From positions 124,001 through 188,000 of the forward strand of contig QHVH01000002.1 of the NCBI GenBank assembly GCA_003222245.1: a DNA stretch of 64,000 bases, given 5' to 3'. Within the stretch, counting starts at the first letter, position 1. Every line of letters starts with the position of its first letter. The translations under genes were made by a program, and so were the position numbers. The DNA comes from Blastocatellia bacterium AA13. Lineage in GTDB: Bacteria > Acidobacteriota > Blastocatellia > UBA7656. This document shows, in pieces, positions 35,802-44,749 of this stretch. The notes under the pieces are model-generated. The model did no database searches. It had not been told where the DNA came from and worked only from the letters and a program-made list of their open reading frames with translations.

Positions 35802-36949
35802 AAGCTCACGCCGAAGAGTCCGAATATCCCGACTACTTTTCCATCCTGCGTTTTGAGGTTCAGAGCGGCATTCGCCCGAGCCGAACCGAGCTGGATGTTT
35901 TCCGCTGATATCGAGACCGAAAGCTGTGATGAGGCGCTTTTCTCGAACGTAAATTGAACCTGGCCGTTATGCGCGATATTCAACGTTCCATTGAAGGCAA
36001 AGACCGTATTAATCGTGTTGCCGGAGCGGATCTGCGAGAAGGAGTATCCAACCTGAAGCTGATTAGCGCCCAACATCGCCGTGAAATTGCCTCCTATCGT
36101 GAGCGTAGTGCTTCCGGCCGTGCCGTCGGTCTTTTTAATAGTCAGCTCCAGATCGCCTGAGAGATTCGGCTTGTTGAACACCGCGCCGAGAGTGAAGGTT
36201 GTGGATGTCAGCCGTTCGGCGCCGCTGCCCGAGACCTGGCGATCAATGGTGTAGGTGATCTCGAAATCCTTGCTGATTTTGAGCAGACCGGCGATCTGGA
36301 TGTTAAAGGTCTCGTTGTTCTTGTCGTATTGATACAGCAACTGATTATTGGCCCGATTGATGATCATGCTCTTGGGCAAGGTGAATTTGTCTTCCGAGCC
36401 GTCTTCACGCGAGTAGACGAAATCCATGATGAGCGCTCCGGCCGCGGCCCCGCTGTTGTTGACCTGCCATTTACCCACAAAGGCGAGAAGCGACTCCTGA
36501 GTAATATCTTTCTTGTTGCGAAAGTGATAGACGAAGCCGCCAAGCGGATCGTCAATAAAACCGTCGAGCGTTGATTTCGCGCCGTTGATGGTGAAACTCA
36601 GGTTGTGGTTTTCATCCAGGTCCCACTCGCCGCGCAGCTCGAACGTGAACGCGGCGCCTTTGTCCGGCTTGGTCAGCAGAACCGCGGTTCGCGCCCCGCA
36701 GACCGGACGATTCCCCACATTATGAAAATCGATAATCTGATTGCCTCCCGAAGAGAGACAGAGGTGATTGTCTGAATTGAATTTCCAGGTCACATCGAAG
36801 GTAAGGGGACTGCCGTTTGTCTGGTTGATGACGATCTTGTTGTCCTTGCTCGTTGTCCATGCGCCAATCTGATTGCCGTTCTTTTTGACCGGCCCGAAGA
36901 CGTCGCAATCAAAAACATCCGCACCCTTTTTTAGTTGAAAGCTAGCCAT
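35798..36949 (-). CDS. Hypothetical beta-strand-rich protein
   Basis: A 383-aa protein with no recognised family. It has no signal peptide, beginning M-A-S-F-Q-L-K-K-G-A-D-V-F-D-C-D. Alternating hydrophobic/polar strands run throughout (F-T-F-E-L-R-G-E-W-D-L-D-E-N-H-N-L-S-F-T-I, L-E-L-T-I-K-K-T-D-G), a pattern of repeated antiparallel sheets. It lies 31 bp downstream of the Omp85-like gene on the same strand, so the two are probably cotranscribed. It overlaps the convergent glycosyltransferase stop by 4 bp. A carbohydrate- or surface-related role is only a guess. Confidence 0.65.
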   Translation of the reverse strand: MASFQLKKGADVFDCDVFGPVKKNGNQIGAWTTSKDNKIVINQTNGSPLTFDVTWKFNSDNHLCLSSGGNQIIDFHNVGNRPVCGARTAVLLTKPDKGAAFTFELRGEWDLDENHNLSFTINGAKSTLDGFIDDPLGGFVYHFRNKKDITQESLLAFVGKWQVNNSGAAAGALIMDFVYSREDGSEDKFTLPKSMIINRANNQLLYQYDKNNETFNIQIAGLLKISKDFEITYTIDRQVSGSGAERLTSTTFTLGAVFNKPNLSGDLELTIKKTDGTAGSTTLTIGGNFTAMLGANQLQVGYSFSQIRSGNTINTVFAFNGTLNIAHNGQVQFTFEKSASSQLSVSISAENIQLGSARANAALNLKTQDGKVVGIFGLFGVSF

Positions 36950-36980
36950 ATTATTTGCCTCCTTGTGTCATAGGCCGCCG

Positions 36981-39494
36981 TCAAAACGGCAGATTGGTCG
37001 TCAGGCTGAAATAGAACCGGCCGCGGCCGACTCCGCTCGCGCCTTCGCCGATTCCGTAGGCCCAGTCCAGTTTGATCACGACGGGGAAACGAATGATCCG
37101 CGCGCCGATTCCCGGGCCGATCCGCATGCCCGGTTGAGAGAAAGCTGTTCTGTACACTCCGCCGATATCGACGAAGCCCGCCAGGCGCACATTGCGACGG
37201 ATGTAATTGCCCAGGCTCTCGCCGTCTCGACTCAACCCTGGAACCGGCATCCAGAGTTCGTTCTGTAGGCTCCATAAGGTTTGCCCGATTGCATCGTCGC
37301 GTCGAAATCCGCGTACAGTGTCTTCGCCGCCCAGCGAGGGCAGCTCAAAGAGCGGCGTGCGATCGGTCGCGATGCCGGTTTGTTGAGTGAAATCAAGCTC
37401 GTATAGCTTCGGCAGTTTTTGATGCCAGTTGGCCTTGAGCGAAATAACCTTGAAGCTCGGCTCGTCCGCCGCCGCTCCTAATCCAAACCGCAAACGCGGT
37501 TCTAACCGCAGCGTGCGCGGGTAGCGACTCTCGCCGCTCTGAAAGAAATAGAGCGCGCCCAGATCGAGAGTCGTTAGATTGAGCTTGTCGGGTACTTGAT
37601 TACTCTGGGTGTCTTTGCTCAGCTCGACGGTTTTGCGTTCAGTTTCGGCGAAGAACCGCAACTGACTTCCGCCGCGATCGCGGAATAACTCGAAGTCGAC
37701 TCGCGCCGATCCCCCGGTGCGCCGCTCGTCGATCTTGACTCCCGCGAGTATGCGGCTCGCTTCCACATCCGAAGCGGCGGTCAACCGCAGCGACAGACGA
37801 CGATGCAGCGCATTGAAAAAGAGGAAATCAGTCGCGTAGTCGATCGTGCTGAGCACCCCGCCGTGTCCCCCGACTTGAATCGAGAAACTGTCTTGCGCTG
37901 ACAGCAAACGCGATCGCCGGTACAACGCAAAAGCGCTCACGCCCTGCCCGGGACGATAGTCGAAACCGACCCCTGCGAAATTGTTTTTCTCTTTGGGCTG
38001 CCACGCGGCGGGAAAACGCTGCCGGTCGCGAGCAAGGTTCTCTTCCGTGCTGCGAGGCACATCGGAGCGCGGCAGTTGTGAAACGGAAGCCGAATTTGTT
38101 GCGGGCATAGTCTGCGTCGCCGCCGGCTGACGAGCGTTGAGTGAGATTTGTCTATTGGCAGCGGAAGGTTCGGACGGAGCGACATTATCGGGCTCCTTGT
38201 CTCCGGCCGCCGCGGATTTTGTTGCCTTCTGAATTTGCAGCTCGACGAAATCGCTTCCGCGGGCGCTGATGGCGGTGGCAGCCGTAAGATCGAGCTGCTG
38301 CAATTCCGACTGCTGGCCTTGAAGCTTTAGAAGATTGAGGTAAGGTTCGGGACAGCGGCCGGGAGTGGGTTTCGTTATCAGGTCTCCTAATACAATGACC
38401 TTGAAATCCGGCTTTCCAGAAGCGCCGAGGATGTCGGTGAACGGAAGATTGGTATCGGCATTTGCATCCTTCTGTTTTTGCAGGCGGACGAAGCTGCGAA
38501 ACGCGTCATCCGGCAAGAGCAGGTAGAGAGCCTCCTCCATCAAAGTTCGGTTATCACATAAATCCGATCCCGTACACGAGAATACGATTCGAGTAATGCG
38601 CGGGCTTTCCTGGATATCAATGGTTTTTGGATTGTCGCGCGCGCGGCTCAGCGTGACCGTGGCCTGATAACCAAGATCGGAATAGAACTCTTCAAGTAGG
38701 GAACGAATGTCGGCGCTTCGCCAGAGGCCGCCTTCGAATGGCTTCAGAGACTGAACTATGTCGCTCTGCTTTGCAATTAAACCGGCGCCGCAGCCTGCGT
38801 CCTTCAGCGTGACTTGATAATCTGAGCTGGCGACCGGATCTGCTACGCGAAAATTTATCGTTCCCTGGTTGGAGTCAAAAGGGGAGGTCGCGAACACATC
38901 ATCCGTATTGAAGTCCAGAATCAGCGCGGTCTTGGTTTCGAGCGAGATCGGATCGGCGACCAGTTGTGAGGTGATGCCCTGGAAAGCCTTCTGTTGTTGT
39001 CCGATCATTTCCTCGCCGCGCTTCGCCAGCAGATTCTTCAGCTTCTCTTTGAACTCTGAGAAGTCCTTTGTGGTTGCGTTGCGCAATTCGGTCAATGGAT
39101 CATCGAGCTTTCCCTGCTGATCCAGCTTGCGCTGCGCGTCGGTGAGCAGCCACCAGTATACCTTGGTAGTCATCCCAAAGCATTTGTTTAAATCGTCGAA
39201 GAGAGCCTTTTCGACCTGTCGCTTGAGCTCCTTATCAGCCTCGGTCTCGGCGAGATGCTTCCGCAGCTCCTTGTAGGTACGTGATTTTTCTTTGAAGAGC
39301 GGCGACGGTGTAAAACTACTGTGCGTGCCGTCAACAATCATTCCTCCGTTTTTCAGCGTGACGGTGACCATCGCCTGACTCTGATTCCTGGTTTCCTGGG
39401 CGAGGCATAGTGCGGCGCCCGCGCACGCTATCATCAGAGACAGCGCGGCCCTGACAAAGGCTTTTAGAGCGTATTTCGGCGATAGATCGAACAT
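36981..39494 (-). CDS. Omp85/BamA-like outer-membrane beta-barrel protein
   Basis: An 837-aa exported protein. The signal-like N-terminus is A-L-K-A-F-V-R-A-A-L-S-L-M-I-A-C-A-G-A-A-L-C-L-A-Q. A long helical, coiled-coil-prone region follows (about 75-200), then a stretch with POTRA-like strands (about 270-340). The C-terminal third has alternating amphipathic strands with G-G-E-D-T-V-R-G-F-R-R, close to the conserved R-G-F motif of surface antigen D15/BamA barrels. The final residue is Phe after S-L-T-T-N-L-P, the usual outer-membrane insertion signature. It probably secretes or inserts a partner protein. It is larger than TamA and has an atypical N-terminus. Confidence 0.75.
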   Translation of the reverse strand: MFDLSPKYALKAFVRAALSLMIACAGAALCLAQETRNQSQAMVTVTLKNGGMIVDGTHSSFTPSPLFKEKSRTYKELRKHLAETEADKELKRQVEKALFDDLNKCFGMTTKVYWWLLTDAQRKLDQQGKLDDPLTELRNATTKDFSEFKEKLKNLLAKRGEEMIGQQQKAFQGITSQLVADPISLETKTALILDFNTDDVFATSPFDSNQGTINFRVADPVASSDYQVTLKDAGCGAGLIAKQSDIVQSLKPFEGGLWRSADIRSLLEEFYSDLGYQATVTLSRARDNPKTIDIQESPRITRIVFSCTGSDLCDNRTLMEEALYLLLPDDAFRSFVRLQKQKDANADTNLPFTDILGASGKPDFKVIVLGDLITKPTPGRCPEPYLNLLKLQGQQSELQQLDLTAATAISARGSDFVELQIQKATKSAAAGDKEPDNVAPSEPSAANRQISLNARQPAATQTMPATNSASVSQLPRSDVPRSTEENLARDRQRFPAAWQPKEKNNFAGVGFDYRPGQGVSAFALYRRSRLLSAQDSFSIQVGGHGGVLSTIDYATDFLFFNALHRRLSLRLTAASDVEASRILAGVKIDERRTGGSARVDFELFRDRGGSQLRFFAETERKTVELSKDTQSNQVPDKLNLTTLDLGALYFFQSGESRYPRTLRLEPRLRFGLGAAADEPSFKVISLKANWHQKLPKLYELDFTQQTGIATDRTPLFELPSLGGEDTVRGFRRDDAIGQTLWSLQNELWMPVPGLSRDGESLGNYIRRNVRLAGFVDIGGVYRTAFSQPGMRIGPGIGARIIRFPVVIKLDWAYGIGEGASGVGRGRFYFSLTTNLPF

Positions 39495-39747
39495 AGCATT
39501 CGCGCCTTATATGACCAAAACACATTCCGGATGAGACGCTGAATCGCGGTTCTTAAATCGGCGCGACTATATAACGTCGCGAGAGACCCGGCAAGCGCGA
39601 GTAAGGGCGTATGCACTATCGTGCGGCCTTGAAGAGGTCTTGAAAGTGCGGTTGTAGTATTCGCCCTACTGCCGCCAAGCGGCGCGCGAGAATCGACGGC
39701 TCATTGAATCCCGGAAGAGCAGGGCAAATGCGACCCCCCGACCTGAT
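39495..39747. other. Intergenic region between Omp85-like and blaI genes
   Basis: No gene or repeat is supported in this stretch. It lies between divergent genes and is followed by the operator/promoter region of the BlaI regulator. Confidence 0.4.
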
Positions 39748-39806
39748 CTCCTAAGAATTTAGTTGACAAGGTTTCTTTTCGCGATATACTCCTAAAACGT
39801 TAGGAG
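39748..39806 (+). promoter_or_regulatory. BlaI promoter with two tandem dyad operators
   Basis: TTGACA (39763-39768), a 16-bp spacer and TATACT (39785-39790) form a near-consensus promoter. Two matching dyads of the form CTCCTAA-N4-TTAG are present. Copy 1 is at 39748-39762, with a partial right arm abutting the -35 box. Copy 2 is at 39789-39806, a perfect 7-bp dyad CTCCTAA/TTAGGAG that touches the -10 box. Their spacing is 41 bp, about four helical turns. Placement across the promoter implies autorepression by the BlaI-type repressor encoded immediately downstream. Binding is inferred. Confidence 0.75.
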
Positions 39807-39812
39807 GGACGA

Positions 39813-40193
39813 ATGGCGAGAACCAGGAGCGAACATCTTACAAGACTGGAGCTCGAGATCATGAACGTGCTCTGGGATATCGGGCCGGCAAACGTGCAGG
39901 CGGTTCAACAACGGCTGGACCGCGAGCTCGCGTATACCACCGTTCAGACGATGCTCAATATTCTTCATAAGAAAAAAAAGGTCAATCGAGCTTTGAAAGA
40001 TCGCGCTTATCTCTATAAGGCAGCGGTAAGCCGTAAACAAGTGGCCAGTCACACCGTGAGCGATCTGGTCGACCGCTTGTTCGGAGGTTCGGCGGAGAGC
40101 CTCGTTATGAGCCTTGTCGAAACAAAGCATCTTACTCCTGAAAAACTAGCGAAACTCAACAAGCTGGTTGCCGGAACGGAGGAAAAGAAATGA
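39813..40193 (+). CDS. BlaI/MecI/CopY-family transcriptional repressor
   Basis: A 126-aa winged-helix regulator of normal family length. The HTH is L-T-R-L-E-L-E-I-M-N-V-L-W-D-I-G-P-A-N-V-Q-A-V-Q, then T-V-Q-T-M-L-N-I-L-H-K-K-K, the common BlaI pattern. The C-terminal dimerisation segment is S-H-T-V-S-D-L-V-D-R-L-F-G-G-S. BlaI repressors are inactivated after a signal by a partner M56 membrane peptidase, which is the next gene, overlapping by ATGA. The perfect dyad CTCCTAA-N4-TTAGGAG just upstream is the likely operator. Confidence 0.95.
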   Translation: MARTRSEHLTRLELEIMNVLWDIGPANVQAVQQRLDRELAYTTVQTMLNILHKKKKVNRALKDRAYLYKAAVSRKQVASHTVSDLVDRLFGGSAESLVMSLVETKHLTPEKLAKLNKLVAGTEEKK

Positions 40194-42079
40194 AAGCGGT
40201 CAGCCAACTACAGTTGACGTTTTTATTGAATGCCTGCTGGCAGATCGCCCTCGTAGCGGCGGCTGGAATTATCGGCGATCGTATGATGGCGCGCGCCGGC
40301 GCTCGTTATAGGCACCTTGTGTGGGTTGCCGCTTTGCTTCTTTCAGCCGGGCTGCCGAGTCTTGCACTGTTCCTCTCCTCCGATTCCGGCAGCGCATTCT
40401 TCTCGAACTCAAAGCAGATCGAGGCTCCGGCAGTTCCCATCGCGACCGTCGATGCCACTACGCCGACTCGATTCGCTCTCCTGGAAGTTCCGGAAACCGC
40501 GCCCGCGGCTGCGAAGCCGGCGAGGCTCGTCGCACTGAGCAGCACGTCGGCAAATCTACTCGGAGCAATTTGCTGTGTATTTCTGTGCTATCGCTTCATA
40601 AGGCTGCTGATGGCCTGGCGGGCCGCGCGAGCGATTGTGCGATCCGCGCATATCGTCGAACCCGCCGAAGAGGCCCAAACGATTTTCAGAGAATGCATGG
40701 CAAAGATCGGCGTGAAGCGCGCCCGTCTCCTCTATTCGAACTCAATCGCGGTTCCGATCACGGTAGGAATCGCCGCACCGGCGGTTATTCTTCCGGAGCA
40801 TCTACTTCACGAAGCCGATCGCAGCTTGTTGACCTCAGCCCTCGGACACGAACTGATTCATGTCCTCAGACGCGATTATCTGCTGAACCTGATCTACGAA
40901 TTAATCTATCTACCTCTGTCGTTTCATCCGGCCGCGATGCTGATGAGGCGGCGCATACGACAAACTCGAGAACTTGGCTGCGACGAGCTTGTTACCGAGA
41001 AACTGATAGACCCGGAAACATATGCTCGCTCGCTTGTCCGGCTAGCCAGTTCGGCGCTGCCATCGGCCCGTAACTCGGCAGCGATCACAGTCGGCATCAG
41101 CGATGCCGATATTCTAGAGGAGCGTGTTATGAGAATGCTGAAAAGATCCAGACTGAGCGTTCGAAGAAAGAACCTGCTGCTTCTTGCCGCGGCGCTGCTG
41201 TTGGCCGTACCCTGCGCCGCCGCGGTCCCGTTTGCGATGGGGATCAACATTAAATCAATGGATGGCTCCGTCGACCGCCAGGAAATAGCCGGAGAATCCG
41301 CTCAGGCTTCAGGCCCCACCGGCTTCAATGTAGTCATGCCCGTCCTGGCTGACGGCGAGCAAGCCGGCACGGTGGTCGCGTGGTTGAAGCGGCCCGGAGA
41401 TACGGTACAAACCGGCGAAGCGCTTGCAAAAGTCGACGCAGGCAAGGGCCCGATTGCGATAAGAGCGGCCTTCTCGGGTGTAGTATCGCGGCTCGTCGTG
41501 AAGCCCGGTGAGCCAACGCCGGCGGGCGCTTTGATCGCTGTGATTGAGCCGCAACAGGATCAAAAGGAAGCGGCGGCGCGAAGGGCGGAACGGGAGCGAA
41601 GGCTGGTGGAGATGGAGGCCCTGCGGCGGGCCGAACAACAAGCGGCCGAGGAGGGCGTCCGGGCCGAACGTCAGGATGCCGAAGCGCGCAGAAGAGAAGA
41701 GCAGGCGCTCAAAGAACGACTGGCTGCCGCGAAGAACGAGCTACGCCTGAAGGTGAAAGATGGAACGGTTGGAGTGGCTTTTATAGCCGACTCCGATGAT
41801 CCGGAAATACAAGCCAGGCGACGAGTGGAAAGAGAACTGATAGCGAAGGAGCAAAGCGAGCTTGCCAAGCATGCCAAGATTGCGATGCATCAAGCTATTC
41901 AGATCGCGGCGAATCTATATCCCGGCGCCGTGATCGAGTCGAGGCTGACCAGGGAACGCAATCAGCCATGCTACGTGCTTTCCATTCTCTCGGAGAACGG
42001 GCTTGAGACCACGATGACTCGCGTTCTGATAAGCGCGGTAGACGGCACAATCATAAACGCATTCAAGGAAGAGCATTGA
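40190..42079 (+). CDS. M56 (BlaR1-like) membrane metallopeptidase fused to a biotinyl/lipoyl-like domain
   Basis: A 629-aa protein. Several N-terminal helices precede the zinc motif H-E-L-I-H at 220-224 and E-L-G-C-D-E at 261-266, the M56 active site. A further hydrophobic segment at about 329-350 crosses the membrane. Residues about 379-455 look like a biotinyl/lipoyl carrier hairpin (V-V-M-P-V-L-A-D-G, K-R-P-G-D-T-V-Q-T-G-E-A-L, F-S-G-V-V-S-R-L-V-V-K-P-G), with K419 in the position of the modified lysine. A charged coiled-coil region (about 458-520) and a C-terminal globular part follow. The penicillin-binding sensor domain of BlaR1 is absent. It probably senses an unknown envelope signal and triggers BlaI cleavage. 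Confidence 0.85.
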   Translation: MKAVSQLQLTFLLNACWQIALVAAAGIIGDRMMARAGARYRHLVWVAALLLSAGLPSLALFLSSDSGSAFFSNSKQIEAPAVPIATVDATTPTRFALLEVPETAPAAAKPARLVALSSTSANLLGAICCVFLCYRFIRLLMAWRAARAIVRSAHIVEPAEEAQTIFRECMAKIGVKRARLLYSNSIAVPITVGIAAPAVILPEHLLHEADRSLLTSALGHELIHVLRRDYLLNLIYELIYLPLSFHPAAMLMRRRIRQTRELGCDELVTEKLIDPETYARSLVRLASSALPSARNSAAITVGISDADILEERVMRMLKRSRLSVRRKNLLLLAAALLLAVPCAAAVPFAMGINIKSMDGSVDRQEIAGESAQASGPTGFNVVMPVLADGEQAGTVVAWLKRPGDTVQTGEALAKVDAGKGPIAIRAAFSGVVSRLVVKPGEPTPAGALIAVIEPQQDQKEAAARRAERERRLVEMEALRRAEQQAAEEGVRAERQDAEARRREEQALKERLAAAKNELRLKVKDGTVGVAFIADSDDPEIQARRRVERELIAKEQSELAKHAKIAMHQAIQIAANLYPGAVIESRLTRERNQPCYVLSILSENGLETTMTRVLISAVDGTIINAFKEEH

Positions 42080-42155
42080 TTAATGAGCCGCGCTCCGGAT
42101 AGCGGAATCGCCGGGCCGCTTCTTAGCATGATGGAGCGATTCGCTGGTACTAAAG

Positions 42156-42199
42156 ACCGTGAAGCCCTTCACTATTTTTATAGTGAAGGACTTCACGGT
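42156..42199. terminator. Bidirectional hairpin terminator
   Basis: A 20-bp stem with one mismatch (42156-42175 with 42180-42199) and a TTTT loop lies between the convergent M56 and peptidoglycan-binding genes. The right flank reads GGTTTCT. Its location suits termination from both sides. Confidence 0.7.
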
Positions 42200-42234
42200 T
42201 TCTCACTGTGATGGCGTGTTACCGCGAGACGATC

Positions 42235-42768
42235 TTACTGCTTGGTCTTTTCAGACGGCTTGGGCGTCGATTTATCCGAGCTCACGCTTACGCTCTTGAT
42301 CGGAACGGCGTAGCCGTCGTTGCTGGTCTTGGACACGCCGAGTTTCTTCAAAGCAGGCGCTGAAGGCGTGCCGGAAGCGAAAAGACCGTTCGAAGCTTGA
42401 AACTCTTTCATTGCTTCGCTCGTGTTGCTGTCGTACTGGCCCGTTGGAGGCCCATCCATGAAACCCGCTTTGATTAAAGCCCGCTGAATCTCGGTTACGC
42501 GCTCGGTTGGAATCTGCGTGGAGCGCGAGGTCTGTACCGATCCGGTAACGTCGTCGTAGAAGTGATGACGGCTTCGCCTTCCTCTGGCCACTCGGCCTTT
42601 TTTTGTTTCCCGAGACCGGCCGCGCGCCACCCGTTTAGACTTCGAAGCAGTTGCGCGTTTTACTTTGGTCGAAGAATGTTTCCGGACAGCCCCGTTGACG
42701 TCGGCGGCCATATAAATCGTGATTCCAAACAGTAGGGTTGCGACCTGGAACAACCTGATTCTACGCAT
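42235..42768 (-). CDS. Peptidoglycan-binding domain protein
   Basis: A protein of 177 aa from the ATG at 42768 (an upstream ATG at 42801 adds 11 residues). It has an N-terminal hydrophobic segment (L-F-Q-V-A-T-L-L-F-G-I-T-I-Y-M-A) and a Lys/Arg/Ser-rich linker. A PG_binding_1 unit follows: I-Q-R-A-L-I-K-A-G-F-M-D-G-P-P-T-G-Q-Y-D, then A-M-K-E-F-Q-A-S-N-G-L. The Gly-Asp/Gln-aromatic pattern is typical of this fold, which binds the cell-wall peptide or sugar. It is probably a periplasmic, wall-associated protein with no enzymatic domain. Confidence 0.75.
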   Translation of the reverse strand: MRRIRLFQVATLLFGITIYMAADVNGAVRKHSSTKVKRATASKSKRVARGRSRETKKGRVARGRRSRHHFYDDVTGSVQTSRSTQIPTERVTEIQRALIKAGFMDGPPTGQYDSNTSEAMKEFQASNGLFASGTPSAPALKKLGVSKTSNDGYAVPIKSVSVSSDKSTPKPSEKTKQ

Positions 42769-42975
42769 TATTTTTGTAAACCCCGCGAGGCTCGTTTTCA
42801 TGGCGGCGGGATTATATCACGCAGAGCAGTCGATCAAAGAAAATTACATAGGTCCGCGGGATTTGGAATTTCAGAGGCTCCGTATTATTCTCTTCCAAGC
42901 TTCCTGGCCGAGATCGGACATTTTTTCGATAGCATTTGCCTCTTCAATACGAACGGCCCGTTGACGCAGGAGTAT

Positions 42976-43356
42976 ATGGACATTTCCGAACGGATCGTGA
43001 TGGCGGACGGCTATTCGATCTTCCGTCTGGAAGGAAAGCACACGCTTCGGCTGAGCGTCAGCCTTATAAAAGACGCGATAAGTTTTTGCCGCGAGCACGG
43101 AATCGCGAAACTGATTGTAGACGTTACCGGATTGTCCGGGTTCGCTTCGCCGAGCATCGTCGAGCGATATTGGCTTATTCAGGAATGGGCTGGAGAATCG
43201 CGTGGAGTTGTGCGCGTAGCCATGCTCGCGCGATCCAACATTATCGATCCTCAAAAATTCGGCGTCACCGTGGCCCTGAATGCGGGATTCCCCTTCAATG
43301 TATTCGCAGGCGAATCAGAAGCAATAGAGTGGCTCCTTCTCGATGAAACCGGCTGA
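42976..43356 (+). CDS. STAS/SpoIIAA-like domain protein
   Basis: A 126-aa cytoplasmic protein. AGGAG overlaps the sequence just before the ATG at 42976 (spacing is short), and a TTG at 42961 is an alternative start. The pattern V-M-A-D-G-Y-S-I-F-R-L-E-G-K-H-T, then L-I-V-D-V-T-G-L-S-G-F-A-S-P-S-I, then V-A-M-L-A-R, gives alternating strands and helices like STAS or SpoIIAA-like proteins. A conserved phosphorylatable Ser is plausible in 'S-G-F-A-S-P-S'. Function is unknown. It is convergent with the TPR/PEGA gene, separated by 4 bp. Confidence 0.6.
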   Translation: MDISERIVMADGYSIFRLEGKHTLRLSVSLIKDAISFCREHGIAKLIVDVTGLSGFASPSIVERYWLIQEWAGESRGVVRVAMLARSNIIDPQKFGVTVALNAGFPFNVFAGESEAIEWLLLDETG

Positions 43357-43360
43357 AGAA

Positions 43361-44683
43361 CTATTTCTTTTTTCTCTTCTGAAGATCATTCAACAATCGT
43401 TCAGCCGCCGAGTTCTGAAACTCGAGGTTGAGCGGATTCATCTCAATGGCCTTCTTGAGCGGCTCTACTGCTTTTGCGGCTTCCTTCTCCTTTTTTGAAG
43501 CCGAGTAGATCAACCCGAGGTTGAAATAGGGCAAGGCGCTCGCCGGATCGAGATCCATCGCATGTTGTAAATCCTTGATAGCTCCGTTGACATCGCCTCT
43601 TGCGCCTCGAACCAATCCCAGACCGGCGAACGCCGCCGCTGACCGCGAGTCGAGTCCGGCGGCCGTCTGATATTCGGCGAGCGATTCCTTGAATTTCATT
43701 TGAGCGTAGTAAGCGGCTCCAAGCCCGATGTGTATAGAAGGCCAGCGAGGCTCGAGCACGGCCGCCTTTACAAAAGCAGCCTCGGCGCCTGCGTTGTTTC
43801 CCTGAGCCAGTAAAATGATGCCTTCCTGATAATGCGCGGCCGCCCACGATTCATCCCACTCGACCGCTTTGGCAAGGTTCGATCGAGCGTATTCGAGAAG
43901 GCCGCCCTCTTCTTGCTTTGGCTCTGATGACTCCGACTGCTGCGTTTGAGGCCGGTTCGTCAACCAATCGCGATAGCCAAGAACACCGTTTAAGTATGCC
44001 TGCCTGGACTGCGCGCGCTTGTCCTCGGCCTGAAGCGTGAGTGCCGTCGCGGTCATTTCCCTGGCCGAGGCTATTTCCTCGCGGCCGATCGTTCTCCATT
44101 CATTTGTTATACGAGCGACCGCCGCATCAGCTTTGGAGACGAGCCGGTCGGCGAGCCGGCGACGCATCTGAGCGACTTCAGGCCTGTCGTCGTACTTCGC
44201 GGTGAGATCTCGCAGAAGCGCGAGTGCGTTCGGGCTGGCGGGAGGAACAAGCTTGTCGGACGAGACCAGAGAATTGAATTCGGCTACTGTGCTATCGAGC
44301 TTTGCCGTGAGCTTGAATACGAGCGTGGGCGACTCGGTTCCCGCATTGAATCCACGCACCGTCGAACCGTATCCCTCTTTGCGAATTTCGATCGTGTAGT
44401 GAGCCAGCGGCAGCTTTAGAAACTGGGCTCTCCCCTCGCCATTTGTGTCGGCTCGCTTCTCGCCGTTGATGTAGACCGAGCATTCGGCGGGATCGGTGAT
44501 GATCGTCAGCGTGACGCTCAAGGCCTCCGGCGCAGCCTTGGGCTTTGCTTTGGTAGGCTTCTTGGCTTTCGAAGGCTCATCAGGCCTGCCAGTTGGATTC
44601 TGAGCGCCGACCAAGCCCGAGAGCGCAAGGACTAATAAAAAGGCAAGGGGGGCAATCCGATTTCTCAATCGCGTCAAACTCAT
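43361..44683 (-). CDS. Exported TPR protein with an N-terminal PEGA domain
   Basis: A 440-aa protein with a signal peptide (L-A-F-L-L-V-L-A-L-S-G-L-V-G-A-Q), a Lys/Pro/Ala-rich linker, and a PEGA domain at about 56-115 (C-S-V-Y-I-N-G-E-K-R, with A-H-Y-T-I-E-I-R-K-E-G-Y). The C-terminal half has TPR units (A-A-H-Y-Q-E-G-I-I-L-L-A-Q-G, I-H-I-G-L-G-A-A-Y-Y-A-Q-M, P-Y-F-N-L-G-L-I-Y). It probably works in the periplasm as an assembly or scaffold protein. It is 66 bp downstream of ftsY on the same strand. Confidence 0.85.
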   Translation of the reverse strand: MSLTRLRNRIAPLAFLLVLALSGLVGAQNPTGRPDEPSKAKKPTKAKPKAAPEALSVTLTIITDPAECSVYINGEKRADTNGEGRAQFLKLPLAHYTIEIRKEGYGSTVRGFNAGTESPTLVFKLTAKLDSTVAEFNSLVSSDKLVPPASPNALALLRDLTAKYDDRPEVAQMRRRLADRLVSKADAAVARITNEWRTIGREEIASAREMTATALTLQAEDKRAQSRQAYLNGVLGYRDWLTNRPQTQQSESSEPKQEEGGLLEYARSNLAKAVEWDESWAAAHYQEGIILLAQGNNAGAEAAFVKAAVLEPRWPSIHIGLGAAYYAQMKFKESLAEYQTAAGLDSRSAAAFAGLGLVRGARGDVNGAIKDLQHAMDLDPASALPYFNLGLIYSASKKEKEAAKAVEPLKKAIEMNPLNLEFQNSAAERLLNDLQKRKKK

Positions 44684-44749
44684 GGGATCACCTCGATTGC
44701 GCGATTATATATCAGACGGAACCGAGCTCACAGAGTTAAGATCACGGAA

